A DNA stretch of 64,000 nucleotides from Ichthyophonus hoferi (taxonomy: Eukaryota > Opisthokonta > Ichthyosporea > Ichthyophonida > Ichthyophonidae). The position numbers were made by a program, and so were the translations under genes. Every line of letters begins with the position of its first letter. Position 1 is the stretch's first letter. Positions 1 through 17,850 of the stretch are shown here, piece after piece. The stretch covers positions 1-64,000 of the forward strand of contig NAOQ01000180.1 of assembly GCA_002751075.1 (NCBI GenBank), read 5' to 3'. The notes below the pieces were generated by a model. It saw nothing but the letters and a program-made list of their open reading frames with translations, was not told the origin of the DNA and did not search any database.

Positions 1-240
1 TATTATTATTACTATTACTATTATTATTACTATTACTATTACTATTATTATTACTATTATTATTACTATTATTATTACTGTTGCTATTGCTGTTGCTACT
101 ATTATTATTATTATTATCATTAATTTTGCTATTGCTGTTGCTATTGTTATTATTATCATTTTAACTATTACTATTTTAATTACTATTATTATTACTATTA
201 CTATGACTACTATTACTACTACTCTCCCTACTGTTGTTGC
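1..240. repeat. Trinucleotide microsatellite (TAT/TAC)n
   Basis: An imperfect run of TAT, TAC and TGT triplets fills the left edge of the window. It resembles the other ATT-type tracts at 49460-49560 and 50648-51022. From 241 to 1022 the DNA is AT-rich with no exon I can support; it is probably intron of the COG1 gene that follows. Confidence 0.85.
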
Positions 241-1022
241 GAAACCAATCAACATCAATAGTGTCATATTCTGTCTATATTTCATATTCGTTTATTAAAT
301 TTTAACTGAACAGTATTTATTCTATGTTTTCCTTAGTATGAATCTATTGATTTAGTAGGTAATTTAATTGTTTTTAAAACATTCTAATAGTAATTTATAC
401 ACGTTCATGTTGGTTTGTGTATGTTTCACACTTATAATTTGTTTAATTCTATGCTAAAACACCTACCCCATACATGCATATCTATACTAACCGGTATTAT
501 TATGGGTTGTATGGGGATAGGCGACAGACAGGTAGACTGCTTGATGTTTGCTAGCCAGGTACAAGATATTGAGGGGAAAATACATCAGAAGGTAGGAGAG
601 TTGGTTTAGGCTAGATTATGGTATATTATATTATGCGATATTATGCTATGTTATGCTATGACTATGTAGTGTATGCATATACATATACATATACTATCTT
701 AATATATATAGCACATTTATATAAACTATATCTATGTATATATAATATATTTTTCTATATTTTTCTATACGGCTATAAGAAGGCATATAGGCCTTGCTAT
801 TTATACCTATATCTGTTTATTTCACTCCATGCCTATCACCCAATCACTTATAATAAATAATATAATTTATTATAAAACATGACCTGCCCTTTTCCACCAA
901 TCCTTGTCATCCTATAAATATCTCTGCCTCGATACTCGCTTCCTTTTTTTACAGTCTTCCAATTAGAACTATGATACTAATACCTCTCTGTATCCTCTCT
1001 CTCCCTCTCCCTCTCCTCTCAG

Positions 1023-2849
1023 ATTGATCCTTTTGACCTTAGTGTATTTGCCCCACATCTGAATACTATAGTTAAACGCTGTACCAGGCGGCTAGCCTCT
1101 CTGTTAGGTGTATTGGAGCCACCAGCTAGTCTGTCCCTATTGGCGGTAAGTAACTATATCTTTCTCCCTCTTTCCTTCCCTTTCTTCAGCACCTCCTTGC
1201 TATATGTTATATACATTATTTATTAGATATTATCTTTATTTTTCCTTTTTTTTTTATCCTAAGCCCTCCCTCCTTTCTAATGTATCTCTATATCTTTTGC
1301 TCTTTTTCTTTCTATTCCCTTGCCCATAGTGCCTATTAGATTATGTGTAGTAGGCAAGCTACCGGACTGTTTAAAATTTGGTTTTTCTCTTTTTTCTTTA
1401 GTATAATGCATAATGTATAATATATAACTTACACATCATTCATAGCGCTATTAAAAAATATAATTTATGATATGCATACTATTATGCATAGGTATGTTAA
1501 CGTATATGAGCTCTGTACCTTTCCCCTCACCCATCCCTTACCCCCTACAGGCTAGTAAGCACGTATCTATTGCAGGTGAACATACCTCTATAATGCCCGT
1601 AGCTCAGGATACCCCTCGATTTGGGCTCCTTCCTATTTCTACTAACACGATGCCACAGGTTAGCTTGAGGCTGTTTTTTTCTTTTTCTCTTTCTTTTGAG
1701 TGCCTTTCTTCCTTGCTCTATCTCTATATCTATCCTACATACCAACCCTTTAATCATCTAATCAGTAGTCTATAGTTATTTCCTTCTATACTCTATTACT
1801 TGACTCTCTCTCTTGACATGACTTCTGTCCAATGTCCATACACCAGCATAATTTCTAACCAATCTAAAATGGTGTGTAGAAACATCAAGAGATAAAACAA
1901 CTTACTGGCAGTAAACCAGTGGAGACCTATAAAACAGCCAAAGCAGCGCCTCTTTCGCCATCAACTAGGGCATCTCACATATTGGTAAGCTCACTTTCCC
2001 TGTATATATGTATAGATATGTATGTGTAGATTTTGGTTTTGTTTAAATCTATATGTAGTGTAAATAAAACACATACACCTATATATTGCTATTATTATTA
2101 ATAATATTATTAATACGTTTTCATATATCGGTACGATGGCAAAATTTTAAATCATTAAAGAAGATGCGTGTCAGGATATTATTCTTATGAATACATGCCT
2201 TTTTATAATTACTTATTCAACATGGAAACTAGTGTTCTGTTTAGTTGGTCTAGTATGTATGGTATATCTTGCATTAATGGGATAATAAATATCTTCATTC
2301 ATTGGCCCCAGGCTAAAAATGAAAATATGATTGGATGGTTCTTAAAACTAAATGAGATAATTGCCAAAAATTCAATATATGTTCTATGATATCATTAATC
2401 GTGAAGGAATCGCAAATTCCTCCATATGATTGGTCTGATCAGGTTTAATCAGTGAGGTTTTATTTTATTTTCTTTGAATAGAGAAAAGAATATGCTTATG
2501 TAACCCTACTATATCAGGACAGATGACGATCAAACTCTGGCTATAGTAATAATGTTCTGGTTTATATGGTTATCTCTGGTATCACTTATTTATTAACATG
2601 GAATATTTCTATATTCATATTCTTTCCATCTCTATCAATATTTACATACTGTCATACATACTATCATATCATCATCTATACTACTCCACATCATATCATG
2701 CCTATTCTCGTCCTATTATACAGACAACACATGCCATGGGTGAACAGGCTTCCAAGTGGGTAGAGAAAGGCACCAGCCATCTATTTGCTGGATCTGAGAG
2801 CCTTCGTTCCCTAATATGGGGTAGTAGTTCCAATGGATCTTATGAATAG
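1023..2849 (+). CDS. COG1: Conserved oligomeric Golgi complex subunit 1, C-terminal exons (partial)
   Basis: COG1 is a subunit of the COG tether, which acts in retrograde vesicle traffic at the Golgi. Four exons join in phase 0 with GT/AG borders: 1023-1145, 1551-1658, 1880-1984 and 2724-2849 (stop TAG). The first begins IDPFDLSVFAPHLNTIV, close to the IDPFDLDVFTPHLN block of animal COG1 as I recall it. The second carries TPRFGLLPIS, matching the RFGLLPLS block near the animal C-terminus. The last exon ends in SLIWGSSSNGSYE. About 153 residues are present and the larger N-terminal part lies left of the window. The acceptor at 1880 was preferred over the nearer AG at 1911 because only it keeps phase. 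The family call rests on the two blocks and their order. Confidence 0.8.
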
Positions 2850-3419
2850 AGCCTATATTATGTACATAGGCCAATACCTGCAAGGGTGTGCTTATATATA
2901 TACTAGTGGGTCCCAGTTGAAAGCTGATTCTAGACCTCTAATACTTAATAATAATCTATGGATAGTAGAGCACTGTATAATAAATATTTCGTTTCTATTC
3001 TTCTATTGTGTGTAGAGTTTACTCTTTAATCAATGTGCTACCGTTTATTAGATTAGCATTCAGAGAGTGTGCTAACATTGTATGTCTACCTTTCTCGCTG
3101 AATTAAAAGCAATAAAGACACCAATAAGTGTTTAGAAATTATCTATTGTCGTAATAAATGTATATTTATATATTATGAATAAATACATGGCATGTATGAG
3201 TATGCTGAACTGTTGTTCCAATACAATTAGCAGGATAGCCCGTGTCAAATATATCTACCTATACAACATAGGCAATATAACTATAATTATAGTTATCTAA
3301 TTATTTTATGCTGGGTTATGATATGTTTTGCATATAAAATGCTATATTTTGACATGTTAGGAATAATAAGTAGAGACAGGAGCGTTCCTGAGACCTATGT
3401 TCGTTTATAATGGGAGAGA
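2850..3419. other. COG1 3' flank, no gene seen
   Basis: AT-rich sequence follows the COG1 stop. AATAAA-like hexamers occur near 3110 and 3178 and may serve as polyadenylation signals. I see no coding exon. Confidence 0.5.
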
Positions 3420-3760
3420 ATACCAAATTAGGGTGCGTTCTAACATGCCCCCTTGCATACATGGAGTACAGATATGCCAAGACACATTTTTATTATTAAA
3501 CAAGTCAGCAGGACTTGCCATATGCAGGATGCCTAACCAATGTGCTATCTGAGCCCAAAACATCTGAAATGGCTTATTATACAGTTGCTGGATCTCTACC
3601 ATTGGCTGGCTCAGTTTTTATAGATAACATTGGATTGCCGTTTAACACCAATAGATTGCTTCAGCTACTTTTCCAGGTTACATATGCAATAATAATTGTT
3701 AATAATATTACATGTCTATAGTTATATAAACAAATACCTAAATTAATTAAATATCTCTGT
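3420..3760 (+). repeat. Dispersed repeat family A, copy 1
   Basis: This segment matches, in reverse orientation, 23955-24306 over some 340 bases, with clear similarity such as CATATGCAGGATGCCTAA against its counterpart. Shorter relatives lie at 21583-21720, 27065-27165 and 46640-46765. The shared core reads CCAGGYTACATATG followed by AATA...ATTGNTAATAATATTA. Conceptual translation keeps LPFNxNR and TYAI[IV].. across copies, so it may descend from a coding region, perhaps a transposon helicase. The family is not identified. Confidence 0.6.
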
Positions 3761-6012
3761 GTGAAGAGGCAACGTGCCCAATTCTCATCAGATTCTTGTC
3801 ATGAAAACTTAACAAGAAGACTCTACAAAGATTTTGAGATAACTACAAGTTCAAAGTCGGGTGAAGCTGAAAAGGAATATTGTTTGTCCATGGATAGTGG
3901 AGCAGAGTCTACTCGCAACAATGAAGATTCTAACAAGATGTTTGAGAGGATTGTAATAGTAAGGAAATCAAATATATCTAATTAACGAGTAGTACAGTGA
4001 GAAATGTGACTCATAAATACACCTGAGCCAATAGCAAACATTGAATTGTTATTATTATGATTGCTGTTCTCTTTATAAACGAATGTCTGTTATGCATAAT
4101 ATAATATATACAGACTGATTGGCTCAGAATTGGTTAAAACTCTAATGCTATTAAAATGAGCTAGACAAAAAATATGATATATCTTATAATTATTATTGTT
4201 ATTATTACCGTTTAATGATAAAATATTGCATGAAAAATACAAATAGGCTCACAATTGGTTTATTATTTTATGATCTGCTTTAAGACAGGCAGTATGAAAA
4301 CGTTAAAATATAATATTAAAGTTTAATGGCAAAGTATTAAAGGAAAAATACTAATAGGCTTAGGATCATATACTGAATATAGTTGGTTGGTTGGAGGAAG
4401 GATTTAAACCCTTCTGTTTGAACTAACAATTGAAAAATTACAAACCAAGAAAATTAAAAATAATATTTACAATATAGTTTTTCAGTGTCATGACAGGACT
4501 ATATACGGAAACATAGAAATATAAAAAAGCTGTTTAAGAGTCGAATGTAAACCCTGCTGTGGGATATAGTGGTTGTGCAGCATATTAGTATGAGACTAAT
4601 ATCTTCTTATAATATAATTGTATATCTTGGCCTACAATCTAATACTATATTATATTTTATAATACTAGTTGTGAAGTACTAATGGTTATGGGATCACAAA
4701 AAAAGAGAAAAATAAGGCAAAGAACAGTACTTTGATAGAGTTACGGTCTATATAACCTAGTAAGCTTTTTTAACTTCTTGAATAATTTTAAATTATTGTT
4801 TTCTGTGATCCATTGTATTCAGCTCATCTGGGACATTAAACTATTTTCAAACCTAACGTAATAAGGGTGTTCTTTATATCATTATTTTATATATTATATA
4901 TATTTAAATATGCACGGATATGTATTGAAATATTTAATATGCACACATATTATTAGACTATTATTATATAGTAAGCCTGGTTTATCAGACTGTCTATAAT
5001 GCAGTTCCTAGCCTTCATTCCCTTTTACATGTTTACATATTACTCTTGACTGAGGGTTTTGCGGGCTTACTGATAAAACTACTGCTATCACGGCGATACA
5101 TATGTAAGGCATATGTAGAAAATAGACATAATCCGGTAGTTTAATTGTTGAAGCCGGCCTCCCAACAGAAAATCAATTAAAAAATATAAATTAAAAATCA
5201 AGTTATTATAAATATTATATTATAAGTAATGCTTTATTAACTGCTTCTACTTGACAATTCCTGATCCCTATTATTAAACTTTAATTATTAACTGTCCTTA
5301 TATACTGCGATTAAGCCAGGAAAACATCGAGCTTTCTTCTAGAAGCCTCTAATATATTCAAATGTGCAATTACCAAAACGGTAATATATATTAAATCTGA
5401 TTATATTATGATATAATATACAACATAGACTTATTTCCATATATAGGACCCAATGACTGTTATTCGTAGGTCACGTATGACCTCTTTAGTGCAATTACTG
5501 GGCTCTACAAAACCTCTGGTGTCAATTATTCTTATATATTACAGCCTTATAATTCGAAGAACAGATGCAGTTTCAGCAGTAGCTGGAATATAAAGTGTAA
5601 TACAGTCAACTGACAAGAAAGTCTTTCATTACAAAACAATGATACCCCAATCCTTCCTAGGTGTTTTTGTGTTTCCTGGCAATTTTACTCGTTGTACACA
5701 CTCTTTTGGAAAGCTATCTTCCTATTTTCCATAGTTATACATCGTTTGATGCTGTCGGGTGAAGTTATTCATTCGTATAATTGTGCAGTTTTTCTCCTTG
5801 ACTGAATAATCAAAAGTAGGAATATCTCATCTGTCGATAGACAATTTAAGTGTTAACAATAACACACAGCCAAACAAATTTATAGACTAACACAGCAAGG
5901 TGAAAACAATTAAAACAAATATACAATGGAAGACTGGTTAAATATAAAGCTGTTATTCTATGTACCTATATTTACATTAACTAGAAATAAAGAGAAATCT
6001 AGAAAAATAACA
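3761..6012. other. AT-rich intergenic DNA, no gene seen
   Basis: No exon chain with consistent splice sites was found. The stretch contains short repeats of the kind AATAGGCTTAGGATC and ATTGGCTCAGAATTGG near 4120 and 4340, which look like old repeat debris. A 60-odd codon open stretch near 3773-3985 is hydrophilic and resembles nothing I know. Confidence 0.4.
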
Positions 6013-6056
6013 CAGAAAGTGGTATTATCGCGTGGTTCCCACCGCAGTATTAACTG
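6013..6056 (-). pseudogene. 5S rRNA 3' fragment
   Basis: The reverse strand reads TTAATACTGCGGTGGGAACC, then a GATAATACC block, which is the 3' third of 5S rRNA (compare TTAGTACTGCAGTGAGGGACC in the whole gene at 6142-6259). No 5' half is present. It is a truncated duplicate about 85 bases downstream of the intact gene's terminator. Confidence 0.75.
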
Positions 6057-6134
6057 TTCTACATTAAGTAAAATGTTATCTATTAGAATGTAGTATTGTA
6101 CAATAAATATATTATAAGCTTATTATAATAATAT

Positions 6135-6141
6135 CAAAAAA
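6135..6141 (-). terminator. Pol III T-run terminator of the 5S gene
   Basis: Six consecutive T's on the reverse strand begin immediately after the 5S 3' end. Confidence 0.8.
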
Positions 6142-6259
6142 GATTACAGCACGTGGTATTCCCGTGTGGTCCCTCACTGCAGTACTAACCACACCCATAG
6201 CAGTTTAACTTCCTAGATCGGACAAGATGGGCTGCTTTCTGCCGGATATGGCCGTAACC
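6142..6259 (-). rRNA. 5S ribosomal RNA
   Basis: The reverse strand gives a 118-nt unit starting GGTTACGGCCATAT and ending GTGCTGTAATC. These ends pair as 5S helix I (GGTTACGG with CTGTAATC, allowing G-U). Hallmarks appear in order: TACGGCCATA at the 5' end, the internal-promoter A box GAAGTTAAAC, GGTTAGTACTGCAGTGAGGGACC in the C-box region, and CGGGAATACCACGTGCTGT at the 3' end. A run of six T's follows directly and fits an RNA polymerase III terminator. The length is normal for the family. It appears intact and is a single copy here apart from the adjacent fragment. 5S genes in many eukaryotes are dispersed or tandem; here it sits alone among protein genes. Confidence 0.93.
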
Positions 6260-6561
6260 GGCAGAATGACCTAAGAAAAAACTATAAATATATATTTAAG
6301 TGATGTAAATTACAAATATAATAAGCCAATTAAAATAGAAAGACATGATATTTACGTGGATCGTTTCCTTCATGATTTTGCCAGCCATAAATATAGACTG
6401 TTTATTCTGGCAGTGAATTTGTTTCTTTAGAGTTAAGAGTTTATATGTAAAGGAGTATGTCAGTATGATAATAGGTAATTGCATATTCTATATTATCAAA
6501 TAATATAATGTATATATATGTAATAAAAACAACAGATACCTACTCTGGCATACATTGTTGT

Positions 6562-6884
6562 TCATCCCATAGTCAGCAATGCACGCACAGGTGGGCCAGT
6601 TGCGCTATGAATGCAGAACTGATTCAATCCACAGGCAATAGGAAAGTTGGCGCAATCCTTCATCTCTGTACGGGTTAAAATAAGTATCATTCAAACTACC
6701 ATTCTAATATTATAAACTCAAAACTAAAGGCCGTTAAATGGAGTGCAATGAAAATGAAAAAGAAACAAAATGATTAATCCTTACCAAGCTCAAAAAAGGC
6801 ATCAATGACAGTAGTAATAGGACCCATGTTAAACATGGACCATGGTTGCCAAAGCACATACGTTAGAGATGAATGAACTAGCAT
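6562..6884 (-). CDS. Candidate small two-exon protein, 67 aa, unknown
   Basis: Exon 1 is 6884-6785 (starting ATG, donor G|GTAAGG) and exon 2 is 6665-6562 (acceptor GTACAG, stop TGA). The phase-1 junction gives a Glu codon. The 67-residue product contains TYVLWQPWSMFNMGPITTV, then three cysteines in DCANFPIACGLNQFC, then ATGPPVRALLTMG at the end. Its composition (Trp, Cys, Pro, His) is unlike the Ile/Tyr/Leu/Asn-rich noise of this genome, which is why I take it seriously. An in-frame stop lies four codons before the ATG, but an acceptor-like GCTAG within the first codons means it could instead be the last two exons of a longer gene. I do not recognise the family. It lies about 300 bases upstream of the 5S gene on the same strand. 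Confidence 0.45.
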
Positions 6885-7366
6885 GCCATAATTTTATTCA
6901 GCTCAGCCACATAGTAAAGAGGAAAAAGGAACTATCTCTTTACTAGTTTAGCTTACTTGAAGTCACGCCAATTTTATATTATGAAGGCTGATCTTTAACT
7001 GGTGCATAATGATATTATAAAATATGGTTGTATTTCGATTCCATTTTAAGCTGTTGATATATATATATATGCAACAATAGTCGCAGTCAAATCTATGCCA
7101 AAAACATTTCATGCCTTTTTAAGCAACTATTTTTATAGGCAAAATTTGCAAAATTTAAATTGACATTAATTGAAAATATATATTTTTGTACCGAATGGGG
7201 TGGGGCATTCCATGGCTTGCTTCTTGCAATAATATAATAGTTTGGTTTGGATTGCAAATTGCATACCCAACTACCCAATTGTTCAAGAAACAATGTAGTA
7301 TTTATGACTATATATATCATACACTATTCCTAATATAATGCCTATTTACACACATTTTAAATTTCT

Positions 7367-7531
7367 TTAATTATGGTGGCAAACCATTCCAGCTGATGTA
7401 CACACTTCTTTCAAAGCTGGTACTTGTTCGCTGTTACTGCCCCAGAATATTAAGCATGGGAACGGGAACAGTTGCGTTGTATACGATACGGTTCTAGAAG
7501 GCAAACTCGCAATGGATATGTATAAGATCAT
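7367..7531 (-). other. Open frame of 54 codons, possible exon or relic
   Basis: On the reverse strand an ATG-initiated frame runs 54 codons to TAA, with LFPFPCLIFWGSNSEQVPAL and KEVCTSAGMVCHHN. Its composition is more protein-like than its surroundings. The overlapping frame reads ATVPVPMLNILG, which recalls the enolase VPxxNxxNGG region, so this may be a decayed exon read in the wrong frame. Function unknown. Confidence 0.25.
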
Positions 7532-7623
7532 AAAATAAATAAATCATTATGTGAATATCTTTCCAGCAAATAGATGTAAGCATACAAGTATAACAATATG
7601 TATTAAGAAATTAAAAATAACTC

Positions 7624-7653
7624 TACCCGAAGCCCCTGCAGGGTATTCGGGTA
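7624..7653. other. Inverted repeat with nested palindrome
   Basis: TACCCGAA at 7624-7631 is exactly complementary to TTCGGGTA at 7646-7653. Inside lies the palindrome CCCTGCAGGG. Either strand could form an 8-bp hairpin. No T-run follows closely. Confidence 0.6.
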
Positions 7654-7845
7654 TTAAACTGCCAGCATTAGCTAATTATGCTCTGGACACTTTTTGAAGA
7701 TTGTATTCACCTGTTTTCATACCTAACTGTGTATGTGCATACTTGTGCTAGTATAAATTCCTATTACTATTACTAATTAAAAAATGGCCTGCCATTTTAA
7801 AAGATATAGTATAGGTGTGACTATGAGACTATAAAACCCTTAGGC

Positions 7846-7862
7846 GGGAGGGGGTGGGAGGG
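7846..7862 (+). other. G-quadruplex-type motif
   Basis: GGGAGGGGGTGGGAGGG has four G-runs of three or more with one-base loops. It lies about 200 bases beyond the DYRK stop codon, on the strand opposite the mRNA, so the transcript side would be C-rich. Confidence 0.6.
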
Positions 7863-8062
7863 TATGACCCTCATTATCCACAGCCAATTTCCCTATAAAA
7901 AATCCCCAGTGGGGCACGCTATGTACAGTCCATACTGGAGTAAACCAAGACTACAAACCACCGTTCTGAAAAAAACAGAGGCACTAACAAAAAAAATATC
8001 AAACTATCTATATCTCTAAACCATCTGACTTGAGTAATAATACAACTATCAGCCACTTGAAC

Positions 8063-14290
<6,228 letters not shown>

Positions 14291-14616
14291 TTCCAATTCT
14301 GTTGAAGTCGACGTGTGAATATCTATACAAGACTGAGGATGAAGACGCGACAGTAATAAATAAATTATGAAAGAATAGAATGTACCATACACATTGGGAG
14401 ATGAGGGATACCAGTTGTTATATAGTAACATGTACAAGTATATTTAAATGGTATGTTGCCCATTATATACGTATATGAATTTCAGTTAAAGGCATCCAAA
14501 AATGATAGTAGTATGCTGTAGATTGAAGACTGTTATATACATCTGTTCCCTCTCTCACATCAATTTTATGAAAGAAAAAAGAAATATATATATAACTGAA
14601 CACCCATCAGGCTCAC

Positions 14617-14661
14617 CTGGCAGAAAATGTAGTGCACTGTATCTAGGTAAAGCGCACACCT
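14617..14661 (-). other. Candidate upstream exon of the kinase gene
   Basis: A 45-nt open segment is flanked by a good acceptor (CTTCTCTGTTGCCATGACAG) and the donor CAG|GTGAGC. It is in phase 0 with the 5'-extended first kinase exon. It reads RCALYLDTVHYIFCQ. The overlapping ATGACAGAG would start a different frame that does not continue into the kinase. Confidence 0.35.
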
Positions 14662-14979
14662 CTGTCATGGCAACAGAGAAGACTAAATATGTAAATTGTG
14701 TATTGTTTGTGCAGAAGTAATCTATGGAGATGTCAATGCAAGAATATTAGTTTACATAAATAAATAAAATATATCCTGTAAACAGCAGTCTCTCTACTAA
14801 TCTATCATAGAACTTTCTGCAGATACTACAACGGGCTCTCGCTACCAAAGGACAAAGCTGTGTATATCCTATAGTGTGAGTTATCTTAACAATAAATAGA
14901 AAATGGATGCGCATATGAAAAATGTATGAAAGATTGGAAATGTAAAACCTAAGTTAATTTAAAAAAGCTTTTTCATGAA

Positions 14980-15380
14980 AATAAAGAGAGACGATACAGG
15001 TACAGAAAGTGCGTCCGCACCTATACGTTCTCAATAAATAAAACATTGTTCATAGAACAGCCGCCTTGCGCATTCGCATATATTTAATGTTAACATCATA
15101 AATAACCTAACTCAAAACTTCATTCATAAAAAAAAACTAAAAGGAAACATGCGTCCCTGCGACAGCGTCGCGCACTACTTGGAAGCGGTAAGAAATATAT
15201 ATTGAGTGACCTACCTGGTGCGGTGGGTTATAATATAATGAGCAATAAATAGTTGTATAGCAAAACGTAAACGGGTTGGTTGCGACCGTTATATTATATC
15301 TAATATATATTTAATAATAGTAAAATTTACAATTACGAACTTGCGTGCGCGCGAGATCACTGTTGCCAACTAGTAAGCTA
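14980..15380. promoter_or_regulatory. CpG-richer patch, possible promoter region
   Basis: Within very AT-rich DNA this stretch clusters CG-containing blocks: GTGCGTCCGCACC, CCGCCTTGCGCATTCGC, GCGTCCCTGCGACAGCGTCGC and CTTGCGTGCGCGCGAG. It lies beyond the 5' end of the kinase gene (-). A 13-codon ATG frame with a GTAAGA donor (15149-15187, +) could be a first exon, but I found no partner. The function is inferred from position only. Confidence 0.3.
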
Positions 15381-17575
15381 TCTTACTTTTTTACACTCGG
15401 ATGGCTGTAAACGTTGAAACTTTTTAGACATAGGTAAACTTTCTTGTTATTTTTTTATTAGTGTCTTTATATATGTTGTTTTTAAAAATTAAAATTAAAT
15501 TTTTTGTTATATACAAGTAATTTTTTTATGTTTTAAAATATTTTTATAATTGTTTTTTATTTATTTTATTATTATTGATTGTTTATATAATATTTTGTGA
15601 TAATGAACATGTAATGTTTGCATTTATTTGGAAAATATTTGCCCATCTCTAAATATATACTTTAATTGGTTTATAAATAAAACTAAATATTTAAAATTTT
15701 AACAAACAAATTAATTCATTACTTTACGAAGAAACTGGTTACAATATCAACGATTCTTGCCGTCCGGTAGCACTCATAAAACGACAACGTAGTTTAGGTC
15801 ACATACCCCTGACGCCTAAAAAATATATACTATATAATAAATAGAATAGTGTAATATGTATAACACGCTTATTACACGCATTATAGTTAATTATTATTTT
15901 AAATATTTATCTTAATTATATACTGTTTAAAAAGCGGGGCGCATGGTCAAAGCCTTAATTATCTTTCAATCACATCTATTAGCCTGAGAAGAAATATGTT
16001 AGCATTAATGGGAAAGGGTAACGGTCATGGGGCTATATCACGTGTTTATTGGCTACAGATTAGGCTATGATCAAAACGAATTTTCATTGCTGTTGTTGTA
16101 TATAAATTAGTCATCCACGGTTGTCTTTTCCTTCTTTTTCATATATATTTCTATATATAGTAATAATATTGTGATATATAGTAAAACATTTGTGAATTGG
16201 TGTAATTTTGGTCTACCAAAACATGATCTTAAATTTTTAGGATGTAAGAATTTCGGTAATTGGGAATAAAACCATACCGAAATCTAACAGATAATTTGTT
16301 TTTAAAAAAACAAATTGGATTAAGAAGGCTTACTTATCTGATCTGCGACTAAATTCCAGCCTATATTTTTCAGTAAATATATGATTCGATTCGCTATAAT
16401 TTAATAAAGATATTTGTTCAGCATACTTACCAATCCGAAAGAATGTTTTCCTTCGTGCCTTGGCTTGAAATGATGGAATAGATAAAAATAAGAGGTATGT
16501 TGTTCATGTAGCTATATTTGACAAATACTTTCCATACTGCTTTTAATCGTGACCTGACTCTCTCTCTCTATATATATATTAGCAATTAAGGGGGGGAGGT
16601 TGGTTGAATTTTTTGCTTTTAGACACATTAGAAATAAAGTTGCTATATATGTACATGCTTTGCACCTTTTCGCAATAAAAAGAGTACTGTTTTATATATT
16701 CATAATATACTCCATGTTGGAATCATGACACCAAGTCAATCATAGCCTAAGACATTGCATACCACTAAGTAGGTCCTGGAGACGAAATGGAACTCGGCCT
16801 TGTGTGTTTATTATAGGCTCTTGGTTTATTTAAGTATGTTCTGATCTTATATAGAGACCCATTTTGGTAAGTAAACGCTATGTATAGCGTCATCGGTTAG
16901 TAATTATGGAGGAAGCCTACTGTAGTACCATATAAAAAATTTATTGCGGAGTTTTCAAATTAAACCTATTAACATCTTGTAGGAATAACACTTTTAGTAT
17001 GAAATACCAAATGTGGGGGCTTAATAGTCATAAAACAAAATTATAAATGTTGTCTACTCAAATTCCCCCTATATTTCTGAAACATTATCTCTAGCTAGGT
17101 ATAGTTAAAGGAGGAACTAAGGTGCACAAGAATAACACTGGTTCAGGTGCCCAATTTAATTTTGACTATACTAGCAGCTTACTACATAGAATTTAAACAG
17201 CTTAGTATTTAATTTGTCTGCTTAAATATAAAGAAGCATCCCATGTATTTGATAACTAAGAGTTTACAAACAAAAATGAAATGTTCCTTATCTGGATTTT
17301 ACGTAAGAAAAATATAACTATCATATCTATGTCATAAATCTTGGATTGATCTAACAAAATCAGTGTAGTATTGAATTATACGCTGTTACCTGATGCGAAA
17401 TAGAAAAATCCAAATTTTAAGAACCGTTTTAACGTTAACCCTTGATATTGATTTATTATTCCTTAGTGTTTCTATAATATGGCCATATATAACTATAAGA
17501 CTACGCAACTAAGTTGTATTTGCTGATGGTAACTCTATTTATAACTGAAGGAAGAATTTCAAACCTTGTATTAAA
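15381..17575. other. AT-rich intergenic DNA, no gene seen
   Basis: I see no exon chain. A segment near 16030-16150 has ATTGGCTA (CCAAT-like) followed by TATATAAA and could hold a promoter, but I found no transcript to attach to it. Confidence 0.4.
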
Positions 17576-17850
17576 ATATATTTTCAAGCTAGTCGCCGAT
17601 CACTTAGATCGATCGCTCCAATTAATCTCAATCTGTGATTAATCGCTATTGTTTCTCTTTCAAATATTGTAAAAAGCTTAGCTGATATAGAAGAACATAA
17701 GCCACCTACGTCGTAAAAGTCAAAAGAAAGAAGGTTCTGCCCTAACTGCAACTGAACTAGTCATTTATAGTTTAAAAAGTGCCAAATAATGTCCTAGAAA
17801 TATTTTCAAGCCAATCGTCGATTGTTTAGATTAATTGCTCCGATTAGTAA
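17576..17850. repeat. Two diverged copies of a ~50-bp segment
   Basis: ATATTTTCAAGCTAGTCGCC at about 17576 and ATATTTTCAAGCCAATCGTC at about 17800 begin two direct copies some 224 bases apart. Over roughly 49 aligned bases the copies differ at about eleven sites. All the differences I can see are transitions. Confidence 0.7.

Noticed and set aside
3761-3985. Open frame of about 74 codons next to repeat family A
   Set aside because: It lacks an ATG at its 5' end, has no splice logic, and resembles nothing known. Kept only as intergenic description.
6566-6640. tRNA-like A-box TAGCGCAACTGG on the reverse strand
   Set aside because: No B box at the right distance and no acceptor stem. The bases belong to the candidate small protein exon.
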